From NCBI RefSeq assembly GCF_028745505.1, contig NZ_JAQZZL010000002.1:2232001-2296000 (forward strand): a stretch of 64,000 nt of DNA, read 5' to 3'. The notes below the pieces were generated by a model, which was given only the letters and a program-made list of their open reading frames with translations, made no database searches and was not told the DNA's origin. A program made the translations under genes and the position numbers. Shown piece by piece: positions 28,413 through 35,833 of this stretch (positions are counted from its first letter, which is position 1; each line of letters starts with the position of its first letter). The DNA is from Lentisphaera marina (GTDB lineage: Bacteria; Verrucomicrobiota; Lentisphaeria; Lentisphaerales; Lentisphaeraceae).

Positions 28413-29957
28413 CTACAATTTTTCCTCAACTACTTTAGCTTCTAAAAGAATCCTCAAAGCTTTGCCTTCAAAGCTTATATTGATTTCAGAAACTTTGTCT
28501 TTTGTCGTAAGCAAAGAAAAAATGGCTTCTTGTGTCTCTGTTGCCATAACGACGTTACTCGTTTGCTCTTCATGAATTTTAACTTGAGTTATTTTTGAGT
28601 CTACCATTTTAATCAGTATAACTTTCCCACTCAAATGTACTTGGCCAGAAAATTTTGGATGCTCAAGTAAAGAAGGCTTAACTTCCAGTGAAACCCCTAT
28701 ATCCGTAATATCACCAAAAATAGGCTTTGCAGGTGTAAAACTAAGATTTCCTTGCTTTTCTTTAAATCTAGGTTTCTCCCAAGATTCAGGTAAATATTTT
28801 TCCTGAACTACTCTAATAATAGCCGTACTATCTTCCTCTGTCATGACACTGGGAGCGCTCAGAACCTTATCCTCTCCTTCAATGAACTGGCTCTTAATTA
28901 AAATTTGCTTTTTAATTTTGCTATTAACTGGACTCACACCTTTCAGTGCTGGTTTCACTTTCAAGGCGTTTTTGTCATCCACAGACTCAGAGGAATGTCC
29001 CCAGCCTAGACATGCTAAACTCGTCATTAATAATACCGCAAAAGTTAATCCGCATTTATTCTGTTTTGTCTTAAGCATCTGAATTCTCCGTTTGAGTTGC
29101 TTTTTGTTTTCATTTAAATAAACCACTGCACACAAGCTAGGGTTCTGTTCTAAGTTGGATTGCTCGACGACTTTTATCAGCGTCGAGCCATAGGCTTTCG
29201 CATCGACAAAATCCCTAATAACTCTAGCATCGCAAGCCTGCTCCTGAAGCTCTTGTGTTTTAGACCTAAAGTACCAAACCAAGGGATTGTACCAATTGAT
29301 GATGTGGATCAATGAAAAGAAGCAGTTCCACCAATTATCAGCCTTTTTAAAGTGACTTAATTCATGTAAAAATACATGCTTGAGTTCCTCTTCGCTCAAT
29401 TGATTCAACAAGCCATGAGGCAGTATGATTTCGGGCTTAATGAGTCCATACAAAGCGGGACTCGACAAGTGGGACGACTCACTCAAACCCAAAACATTCT
29501 TTATACATAGTTGATGACAACAGTCACCGAGCAAAGTTTGTGCTCTATTATCGCCTAATTGCTTACGTGAATTAAGTTTCTTCCTTTGTGTAAGATTTAA
29601 ATAAAGCATAAAAGCAAGGCATAGACAGACTCCATACAACCACATCTCAAATAGCGGCCATTCGAAAGCTTTATCCACACTAACGTCAGCTATATACTCT
29701 GGGTTCGTATTTGTCTTTAGCTCTGGGCGAAGAGAAAGCTCCTTACTCTCTGGCATTAAGCTTGCGGAGTCCTCAAAAAAATGACTCGAATTCAAGCTCA
29801 GCAAAAAGAGACCTGGTAATAAAAATCGTAGGTAGACTAATTTATGAAGGAGTAATTTTCCTCCGGGACTCAAAACTCGATGTAATAAGCAGATGATGAG
29901 TGATACCATGAGCAGTAATAAACTCCCCTGGACCAGGGCTTCATAGAGGTAGGTCAC
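28413..29957 (-). CDS. BlaR1/MecR1-type M56 membrane metallopeptidase
   Basis: The product is 514 residues and starts at GTG (29957), overlapping the BlaI-like gene by four bases (GTGA). The N-terminal half has hydrophobic segments and the zinc protease motif HELSH (198-202), with a downstream EQACDAR segment giving the third ligand, as in M56 peptidases. A further membrane helix follows (LTFAVLLMTSLACLGWG), then a 180-residue presumably periplasmic domain. This domain lacks the penicillin-binding SxxK/SxN pattern of BlaR1, so the signal is probably not a beta-lactam. The protein is expected to cleave or inactivate the BlaI-like repressor. No effector gene lies directly downstream. Confidence 0.88.
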   Translation of the reverse strand: MTYLYEALVQGSLLLLMVSLIICLLHRVLSPGGKLLLHKLVYLRFLLPGLFLLSLNSSHFFEDSASLMPESKELSLRPELKTNTNPEYIADVSVDKAFEWPLFEMWLYGVCLCLAFMLYLNLTQRKKLNSRKQLGDNRAQTLLGDCCHQLCIKNVLGLSESSHLSSPALYGLIKPEIILPHGLLNQLSEEELKHVFLHELSHFKKADNWWNCFFSLIHIINWYNPLVWYFRSKTQELQEQACDARVIRDFVDAKAYGSTLIKVVEQSNLEQNPSLCAVVYLNENKKQLKRRIQMLKTKQNKCGLTFAVLLMTSLACLGWGHSSESVDDKNALKVKPALKGVSPVNSKIKKQILIKSQFIEGEDKVLSAPSVMTEEDSTAIIRVVQEKYLPESWEKPRFKEKQGNLSFTPAKPIFGDITDIGVSLEVKPSLLEHPKFSGQVHLSGKVILIKMVDSKITQVKIHEEQTSNVVMATETQEAIFSLLTTKDKVSEINISFEGKALRILLEAKVVEEKL

Positions 29958-30319
29958 GATTGATTCTCATCAAGCAACTTACGCAATAAATCAGCTTCTT
30001 CTTTACTGATTTTTTTACTTCCTGCAAAATGTGATAACATCGGCATCAATGAACCCCCAAAGAATTGCTCCAAAAAGCTTTCACTGGCCTCCTCTAAACA
30101 CTGCTCCTCACTCACTTTTGGAAAGTAAAAATAATTACGCCCTTCCTTATTAAAACCCAAGACTTCTTTTTGTACTAAGCGACTCAAAAGAGTTTGAATT
30201 GTCTTTGGTTTCCAGTCGCTACTGAACTCAAATGCTTTAATAATTTCTTTAGAACTCAGAGGACTTTTTACTCCCCACAGCACCTGCATCACTTTGTGTT
30301 CTGCGTTAGATATTTTCAT
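29954..30319 (-). CDS. BlaI/MecI-type winged-helix repressor
   Basis: The frame opens at 30352, but the ATG at 30319 (MKISNAEHKVMQVLW...) is preceded by GGTGGAG, and the operator palindrome lies between the two, so I take 30319 (121 residues). MKISNAEHKVMQVLW, KTIQTLLSRLVQKEVL and NYFYFP are the standard winged-helix elements, and the C-terminal helical part would dimerise and carry the cleavage site. It forms an operon with the M56 peptidase gene, coupled by a four-base overlap. Two palindromes upstream (30333 and 30356) are probably its operators, so it likely represses its own operon. Confidence 0.9.
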   Translation of the reverse strand: MKISNAEHKVMQVLWGVKSPLSSKEIIKAFEFSSDWKPKTIQTLLSRLVQKEVLGFNKEGRNYFYFPKVSEEQCLEEASESFLEQFFGGSLMPMLSHFAGSKKISKEEADLLRKLLDENQS

Positions 30320-30332
30320 TTCTCCACCTATC

Positions 30333-30371
30333 GGATTACTTTTGTAATCCAATTAGACTACATATGTAATC
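30333..30371 (-). promoter_or_regulatory. Two BlaI-type operator palindromes
   Basis: GGATTAC-TTTT-GTAATCC (30333-30350) is a perfect 7-bp inverted repeat, and GACTACATATGTAATC (30356-30371) has a near-perfect repeat with the TACA/TGTA core of BlaI/MecI operators. Both share the GATTAC/GTAATC half-site. They lie 14-52 bp before the repressor start codon, as expected for autoregulation. Confidence 0.75.
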
Positions 30372-30511
30372 TTAGGATGCAATCAGAAAAATAAATAAAA
30401 AGTAAAATTAAAGAAAAGGCAAGGCAGCTTTTAACATAAATCGCTAAGTGATTGACTATGAGGATCTAAATTAGCACGATCAAAAATATGAATTTTTCTT
30501 TTTTACAAACC

Positions 30512-30539
30512 TTGTGTCATAAAAAAATCTATGTATAAT
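30512..30539 (+). promoter_or_regulatory. Sigma-70-type promoter of the rtcB-prfH operon
   Basis: TTGTGT (30512-30517) and a perfect TATAAT (30534-30539) are spaced by 16 bases. Transcription would start near 30547, giving a leader of about 220-250 nt before rtcB. Confidence 0.65.
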
Positions 30540-30571
30540 CTAAAGACTTAAAAAATTTACGGAGACGCATC

Positions 30572-30607
30572 ATGCAAAAAAGAAAACTCACAAGAGGATC
30601 TTTATAG
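30572..30607 (+). CDS. Possible 11-codon leader peptide
   Basis: A GGAG ribosome site eight bases upstream precedes an ATG and a short frame encoding MQKRKLTRGSL and a stop (TAG). It lies just after the predicted transcription start and just before the first leader hairpin. It could act as an upstream ORF that couples ribosome state to rtcB-prfH expression. Very short ORFs arise by chance, so this is tentative. Confidence 0.4.
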   Translation: MQKRKLTRGSL

Positions 30608-30623
30608 TCTCTCGCTCCTATTA

Positions 30624-30758
30624 GCTGAGCGGGTGCTCAGCAACTTCCTCATCACATACTTAAAGCTTAGATTAACTCTAAGCTATTCATCTATTTATGT
30701 TCCGAAATACGGAAAAACCTTTTCCTAAAGTTTTAGCTTTGGGATCAGATTATGAGGA
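30624..30758 (+). promoter_or_regulatory. Structured leader RNA of the rtcB-prfH operon
   Basis: Four consecutive hairpins are visible: GCTGAGC-GGGT-GCTCAGC (30624-30641), an 8-bp stem AGCTTAGA/TCTAAGCT (30664-30684), TTCCG-AAATA-CGGAA (30700-30714) and CCTAAAG/CTTTGGG (30724-30743). TCCTCAT (30646-30652) is an exact 7-base complement of ATGAGGA (30752-30758), which contains the likely ribosome site for rtcB. This could hide the ribosome site. No known riboswitch class is recognised. Confidence 0.5.
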
Positions 30759-30797
30759 TAAGTTATTAATACTTCATCAAATACAGAAGTTCGACTC

Positions 30798-31874
30798 GTG
30801 GCTTCTAACAAAAATTGGATCGAAGGATCCGCAATCGAGCAACTCAAACAAACGGCTAGCTTAGCAGGCATGAAACTGGCGGTCGGCTTACCCGACCTTC
30901 ACCCCGGGCGCGGCAACCCCATAGGGGCCGCCTTTTATACGGAAGGGATTTTTTATCCTTACCTCGTTGGTGGCGATATTGGCTGTGGTATGGGGATTTG
31001 GCAAAGCAAGCTAAAGACCCGAAAAATCAAACGCGACCGTTGGATGCAAAAGTTAGCTGATCTCGACTCTCCGTGGCAAGGGGATCGCCAAGCCTTTGTA
31101 GAACAGCATAAACTCCCGCAATGGGATGATGCACTAGGCACTATTGGTGGTGGCAATCATTTTGCTGAGCTCCAACAAGTCGAAAAAATCTTTGACCAAG
31201 AACTTTTCGAAAAAATTGGGCTCAGTAAAGATTACTTGCAGCTCATGGTTCATAGCGGTTCTCGCGGATTGGGGCAAGCAGTCTTACGCCGCCACACTTC
31301 ACGCTTTGGGGCACAAGGCCTTGAATGTGGAAGTGCCGAAGCTATGCGCTACCTTGAAAAGCATAATTATGCTCTGCAATGGGCTGAGGCCAATCGCCAA
31401 CTCATTTCCAAGCGTTTTTTAGAGGCTCTTTCTAGTCAAGGTGAACGTATTGCGGATATTAACCACAATACCGTCACCCCATGGAAGAAGGGTTGGTTGC
31501 ACCGCAAAGGTGCGGCTCCCGGCGATAAAGGCACAATCCTAATTCCCGGCTCACGTGGAAGTTTGAGTTACATAGTTCGTCCCATCGGCGACCTTGAATT
31601 CAGTGCCTGTTCTCTTGCTCATGGCGCGGGTAGAAAATGGAATCGATCGCAGTGCAAAGCTCGCTTTAGCCCGCGTTTCAAGGTTAAGGATCTTCAGCAA
31701 ACAGCTCTTGGTAGTCGCGTTATCTGCGAAGACAAAGAACTGCTCTACGAAGAGCTACCTGAAGCTTATAAAAATATTGATGTGGTCATTCAAGACCTCG
31801 TAGATTTTGGCCTTATCCAAATCATTGCGAGCCTACGCCCCATCATTACTTATAAAACTCGGAGGTCAAAATGA
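30798..31874 (+). CDS. rtcB: RtcB-family RNA ligase (PrfH-associated type)
   Basis: RtcB seals RNA 2',3'-cyclic phosphate/3'-phosphate to 5'-OH ends using GTP and Mn. Family motifs are present: GLPDLHPGRG, GGDIGCGM (metal Cys), GGGNHFAEL, MVHSGSRGLG, DINHNTV, GAAPGDKGTILIPGSRGS and AHGAGR with the guanylated His. The GTG at 30798 is the first standard start, but the residues just before it (NTEVRLVAS) look like the real N-terminus of the family, and a GAGGA site lies six bases before an ATT at 30765; the true start may be that ATT. The stop overlaps prfH (ATGA). Partnered with PrfH, the enzyme is known elsewhere to repair 16S rRNA cut in the decoding centre. Confidence 0.92.
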   Translation: MASNKNWIEGSAIEQLKQTASLAGMKLAVGLPDLHPGRGNPIGAAFYTEGIFYPYLVGGDIGCGMGIWQSKLKTRKIKRDRWMQKLADLDSPWQGDRQAFVEQHKLPQWDDALGTIGGGNHFAELQQVEKIFDQELFEKIGLSKDYLQLMVHSGSRGLGQAVLRRHTSRFGAQGLECGSAEAMRYLEKHNYALQWAEANRQLISKRFLEALSSQGERIADINHNTVTPWKKGWLHRKGAAPGDKGTILIPGSRGSLSYIVRPIGDLEFSACSLAHGAGRKWNRSQCKARFSPRFKVKDLQQTALGSRVICEDKELLYEELPEAYKNIDVVIQDLVDFGLIQIIASLRPIITYKTRRSK

Positions 31875-32482
31875 ATGCCTGGATACAGTTTTCTTCAGGG
31901 CAAGGACCTAGAGAATGTGAGCGTGTCCTTTGGCACCTTTTCAAAATTTTCTGCCATGAAGCTAAATTAGAAAACATTCATTGTGAGCTGATTAAAGCTC
32001 TTCTTGGTGTGGAGAAAAATTCTTTCCGCTCTTTAATGATAAGCTTGGAGGGGCATGACCTTAGCAAAATTCGTGCTGATTGGGAAGGAAGCCTTTTATG
32101 GCGAGCTCCTAGTCCCTTTCGACCACAGCACAAAAGACGCAATTGGTTTGTTCAGGCAAGCTTTTTTGCGGCTCCTGCAAAAGAGGATTTCGATTTAAGT
32201 GCAATTAAATTTGAAGCTCAGCGCGGCTCTGGTCCTGGTGGTCAGCACGTCAATAAATCTGCCACAGCGATACGAGCCTATTACCCTCCACTGGAGCTTT
32301 CAGTTTTTTGTCACGAAGAACGCTCTCAGTATCGTAACAAAATGCTTGCGACAGCAAGGATTCTCGAAGCCATCAATTTGCGAAGTTCGCAAAAAGAAGG
32401 CGAGGGAAATAAACTGCAGCGACTGAGGCATTACCAACTCGAGCGCGGACAAGCTCACCGCATTTTCACTTCTAAACTCTAA
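31871..32482 (+). CDS. prfH: Peptide chain release factor homologue PrfH
   Basis: The 203-residue protein carries the release-factor signature GSGPGGQHVNKSATAIRAYY with the GGQ tripeptide that triggers peptidyl-tRNA hydrolysis. It lacks the codon-recognition domain of RF1/RF2, as expected for PrfH. It starts inside the rtcB stop (ATGA). In the studied RtcB2-PrfH system, PrfH releases nascent peptides from ribosomes with a cleaved decoding centre so that RtcB can religate the 16S rRNA. The gene closes the operon and is followed 5 bp later by a strong terminator. Confidence 0.93.
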   Translation: MNAWIQFSSGQGPRECERVLWHLFKIFCHEAKLENIHCELIKALLGVEKNSFRSLMISLEGHDLSKIRADWEGSLLWRAPSPFRPQHKRRNWFVQASFFAAPAKEDFDLSAIKFEAQRGSGPGGQHVNKSATAIRAYYPPLELSVFCHEERSQYRNKMLATARILEAINLRSSQKEGEGNKLQRLRHYQLERGQAHRIFTSKL

Positions 32483-32487
32483 ACTGA

Positions 32488-32520
32488 ACTGGTGGCTTCG
32501 AGCCACCAGTTTTTCTTTTT
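32488..32520 (+). terminator. Rho-independent terminator of rtcB-prfH
   Basis: A perfect 10-bp stem ACTGGTGGCT/AGCCACCAGT with a TCG loop is followed by TTTTCTTTTT, immediately after the prfH stop codon. Confidence 0.9.
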
Positions 32521-32576
32521 GCCTGAAGCGCAAAAAATGAAAGGAAGGAATCAATAGAAATGAATTTTATCTGAAA

Positions 32577-33422
32577 CTAGCCTACAAATTCACTAAGTTG
32601 CTTCTTGTCTTCCTGTGTGAAAGAATCAACACCGTGAAGTTTAATCACCTTTACACCTTCATCTTCTAAACCTGCCATAATCTCAAAGCAAGCAGGTGCA
32701 AGCTTAACATCTAAACTACTCTTAACTGTAAAAGCGACTTCATCTGGCAGGAAACCATATTTTTTAAGGCGTTTAATTTTTGTAACCCAAGCATCACCAT
32801 GATTGTAAATACTGGATTTATCTTTCTTATCTAAATCAAATGGCTTAATTGCCTGGTTTTTCATTGGATTAAAAAAGGTCATTTTGACATGGTAATCATC
32901 ATTACCTATTGTGTGATCTTGTTTGAAATTTTGAAGAATCTGCATTCTCTCAAACTCAAGCTTAATTGTTTGAGTAATACGCTCTTCTATATATCTCTTA
33001 CTTTCAACATAACCACGTAAAACATAGTACTCAAATAGTTTCTCCACTTTTACGGCGGCATCTTTGCACATACTTGTCGCTATTTGACTAAACTGAAACA
33101 CACCTTCCTTGGGGCTGACTAAACTTTTAAAAATCGTTTGCTGTTCTTTAAGAAAATAGTCTAAACCATCATGGGTAAAACTTTTTTTAAGCTTATTTAA
33201 TTCTTGGTCGTAAGACTTAACCCAAGTCAAATATATTTGAGGTGTAAGTTCAGGGAAGAAACCTGTTAAACGTTTATATTTTTTAGTTTCTAATTTATGG
33301 AAAAGTTTGCCCGTAATTGGAGAAAAAGCCACTACTCCAACATTCACAAATTCCCCTGCATCTGCGTAGGGAACAAAGCGAATCACGGCATAATTGATCA
33401 CATCTTTTTTATGACTTTTCAT
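32577..33422 (-). CDS. DUF3037 domain protein, partner of HipA-like kinase
   Basis: The 281-residue protein begins INYAVIRFVPYADAGEFVNVGVVAFSP, the characteristic front of DUF3037. The remainder is helical with no catalytic motif I recognise. It starts inside the stop of the HipA-like kinase gene (ATGA overlap) and is therefore its direct partner. The kinase/DUF3037 pairing recurs in bacteria and may be a toxin-antitoxin-like or stress module; the function of DUF3037 is not established to my knowledge. Confidence 0.82.
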   Translation of the reverse strand: MKSHKKDVINYAVIRFVPYADAGEFVNVGVVAFSPITGKLFHKLETKKYKRLTGFFPELTPQIYLTWVKSYDQELNKLKKSFTHDGLDYFLKEQQTIFKSLVSPKEGVFQFSQIATSMCKDAAVKVEKLFEYYVLRGYVESKRYIEERITQTIKLEFERMQILQNFKQDHTIGNDDYHVKMTFFNPMKNQAIKPFDLDKKDKSSIYNHGDAWVTKIKRLKKYGFLPDEVAFTVKSSLDVKLAPACFEIMAGLEDEGVKVIKLHGVDSFTQEDKKQLSEFVG

Positions 33423-34180
33423 TCTCTAATCCAAAATTGTTCTTCTTGGTATCTTTCCAAAATTGATTTTACATATCTAAAGCATTCTTCCAATTTTTCA
33501 ACTTCATTCCCTAGTTCCGCTACATCGAGCCATTGATCTGGAATATATTCGCAAATAGCTCTAAGGTTATTGATACACGTCTCTAAATAATTAATACCTT
33601 TTAATTTAAAAGTGCTACTCCATTGATCAAAATCTTTGATAAAAGGATGTTCAAGCCAAAACTCTTCTCTACTTACGTCGCTATCAAAGGCAAGGTTGTG
33701 ATCAATAATATAAAGTTGTTTTTCCAAAGCATTATAGAGCATATTCGGATTACCACCTTTCGCTGAGATTTGGCGATCAATATTTAAAATTGCCCAATCA
33801 AATAATAGTATTTTTGCTCTTAATTCCGCATCAACATTCTCAAGTTGATCGAAACTTACATCATTACAAAATTCAAGTAGTTTTGACGCGAATGCAAAAC
33901 CAGATTTGCAATAATCTTTTATATCTTGGTTATCTGAATACTCAATTAGTTCAAAAGGCATCTCTGCAATAAAAAAATCTGGAATTGGTAGCTCAAATAT
34001 CTTTGCTAAATTCCCTGCGATCCATTCATAAGCTAAGGATTTACCTCCAGCATTTAATGTCTTGACATAATAAGAGTCACCCCCTTCATCTTTACAACGA
34101 AAAGGGTTGGTCCGAGCATTCTCAGACATCTCATTTATTTCTTCGATTTGAAGTATTGAATTATTAATCGAATCAGTCAT
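33419..34180 (-). CDS. HipA-like kinase (HipA_2 family)
   Basis: The 253-residue protein has a P-loop-like region (YYVKTLNAGGKSLAYEWIAG), a catalytic segment LFDWAILNIDRQISAKGGNPNML that matches the HipA D-x-x-x-N kinase core, and IIDHNLAF with the metal-binding Asp. It is shorter than classical HipA (about 440) and has no HipB next to it. Kinases of the HipA group phosphorylate aminoacyl-tRNA synthetases or other targets; this target is unknown. The gene is first in a two-gene operon with DUF3037. Confidence 0.8.
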   Translation of the reverse strand: MTDSINNSILQIEEINEMSENARTNPFRCKDEGGDSYYVKTLNAGGKSLAYEWIAGNLAKIFELPIPDFFIAEMPFELIEYSDNQDIKDYCKSGFAFASKLLEFCNDVSFDQLENVDAELRAKILLFDWAILNIDRQISAKGGNPNMLYNALEKQLYIIDHNLAFDSDVSREEFWLEHPFIKDFDQWSSTFKLKGINYLETCINNLRAICEYIPDQWLDVAELGNEVEKLEECFRYVKSILERYQEEQFWIRE

Positions 34181-34360
34181 TTCTCACATCACAAAATATA
34201 ACATATCCTAAATACAGATCTACTCTCCTATCAATTCACATCTTTACAATCGCCCTACACTTCTGAGAACGTTTTTTTGTTAAAGTTCATTGTCATTTAA
34301 TGATGGTTCTGAACACTATAAAAAATCAATCTATTTTGAGTATAATAATAAAAGATATTA

Positions 34361-34412
34361 ATTTTTGCAGATAGAATTCAATACTGTTAGGTTAATACCT
34401 TTAGTAAAGCCA
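34361..34412 (+). repeat. Fragment of the ECF sigma 5' region (third copy)
   Basis: This stretch aligns with the region before the sigma genes at 41095 and 51205 (shared words AATTTTTG, GAATTCA, TGTTAG, TAATACCT/GAATACCT, GTAAAG) at roughly three-quarters identity. No sigma coding sequence follows; it abuts the 3' end of the DUF1501 gene. Confidence 0.55.
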
Positions 34413-34423
34413 CATACATCAGT

Positions 34424-35833
34424 TTAAACAAGTATCTCATCCCAAACATGACCGTGCACATCGGTAAGGCGAATATCTCTGCCTGAAAAGCGGTAGGTGA
34501 GTTTTTCATGATTGATTCCGAGCTGATGAAGCACCGTGGCCCAGAGGTCGTAGACTGTGGCGATTTTATCAACCGCATAATAACCTAATTCATCTGTGGC
34601 ACCGTAAACTGTGCCACCTTTTACGCCACCGCCAGCCATCCATAGGGAGAAGCCATAGGGGTTGTGATCTCGTCCATTTGAGCCCTGCGAGAAAGGCGTA
34701 CGACCAAATTCACCAGTGAACACCACCAAAGTTTCATCGAGTAGGCCTCGTTCTTTAAGGTCGGTGAGTAATGCCGCAATGGGCTGATCTACATGGTCTG
34801 CCATCTTTTTATGACTCTTTGGTAAATCGGAGTGTTGGTCCCAAGGATTAGCCGCTCCACCGCCACCACCGCCAGCCCGACAGCAGGATAATTCGACAAA
34901 GCGCACTCCGCGTTCTACGAGTCGACGCGCCATGAGGCATTGTTTGGCATATTCAGATTTATTTTGATCCTTATCATTTACACCGTAGGCTTCCAGTGTT
35001 GCTTTTGATTCCCCGGAAATATCAGTGAGTTCAGGGACTGAAGCCTGCATTTCATAGGCTGTTTCTGTATTTTTAACTGAAGAGACTATCGCCTCTTCAT
35101 AAGCGACTTTTTTGGAAAAACGCTGATCCAGTTTTTTGACTAGGGAAAGCATTTCAGTTTGCTGCTTATTTTGCATCCACGCCTGAATATTGGGTACCGC
35201 TTGATCTCCAGATATATTGAAAATTGAGCCCTGGTGAACGGCGGGTAAAAAGGCGTTGCCATAAACGCTCACCCCGCCATGCATAATTCCAGCATTCTTA
35301 GTTTTAAGAACCACATAACTTGGTAGATTTTTATTCAAGGTTCCACAGCCATAACTCACCCAAGCACCCGCAGACGGGTAGCCTAAGAAGGGAAAGCCTG
35401 TGTGCATGAAGAAATTGCCTTGAGCGTGCTCAGAGAACTTGGCCGTCATGGAGCGAACAATGGCAATATCATCAATTTTCTCATTAATCTTCGGAAAGAG
35501 ATTCGTAAGCTCAATTCCCGATTGACCATATTTTTTCGATTCCCAAGGACTCTGGAAAATATTGCCATTATTATCGAATTGAGTTTTCTGAACTTTCATC
35601 GGCATGGGCTTGCCGTGCATTTTCTTTAGAAGGGGCTTCGGATCGAAGGAATCTACATGAGAAACACCACCAGACATGTAGAGAAAAATAACCGACTTGG
35701 CTTTAGCTTTGTGATGAAACTTAGGCTTGTATTCTGCGGCCTCCGCAGAATTAATCATACTAGATAAAGCGGATGCACTCACCCCCATGGAAGTGAGTTT
35801 CATAAAGTCGCGGCGGTTGATATTAGTAGACAT
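34424..35833 (-). CDS. DUF1501 family protein with Tat signal
   Basis: The 469-residue protein starts MSTNINRRDFMKLTSMG, a twin-arginine signal with a following hydrophobic stretch. It has the DUF1501 (alkaline-phosphatase-like fold) features SVIFLYMSGGVSHVDSFDPKP, RGVRFVELSC and VVFTGEFGRTPFSQGSNGRDHNP. Members are always found beside DUF1549/DUF1553 cytochrome genes in PVC bacteria, as here: the genes overlap by 11 bp. It probably works in the periplasm with that protein on carbohydrates, but no reaction is established. Confidence 0.92.
   Translation of the reverse strand: MSTNINRRDFMKLTSMGVSASALSSMINSAEAAEYKPKFHHKAKAKSVIFLYMSGGVSHVDSFDPKPLLKKMHGKPMPMKVQKTQFDNNGNIFQSPWESKKYGQSGIELTNLFPKINEKIDDIAIVRSMTAKFSEHAQGNFFMHTGFPFLGYPSAGAWVSYGCGTLNKNLPSYVVLKTKNAGIMHGGVSVYGNAFLPAVHQGSIFNISGDQAVPNIQAWMQNKQQTEMLSLVKKLDQRFSKKVAYEEAIVSSVKNTETAYEMQASVPELTDISGESKATLEAYGVNDKDQNKSEYAKQCLMARRLVERGVRFVELSCCRAGGGGGGAANPWDQHSDLPKSHKKMADHVDQPIAALLTDLKERGLLDETLVVFTGEFGRTPFSQGSNGRDHNPYGFSLWMAGGGVKGGTVYGATDELGYYAVDKIATVYDLWATVLHQLGINHEKLTYRFSGRDIRLTDVHGHVWDEILV

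Noticed and set aside
30697..30860. Small ORF starting ATG at 30697 in the rtcB leader (MFRNTEKPFPKV...)
   Set aside because: It overlaps the rtcB coding start in another frame, has no ribosome site, and its start falls in a hairpin; probably chance.
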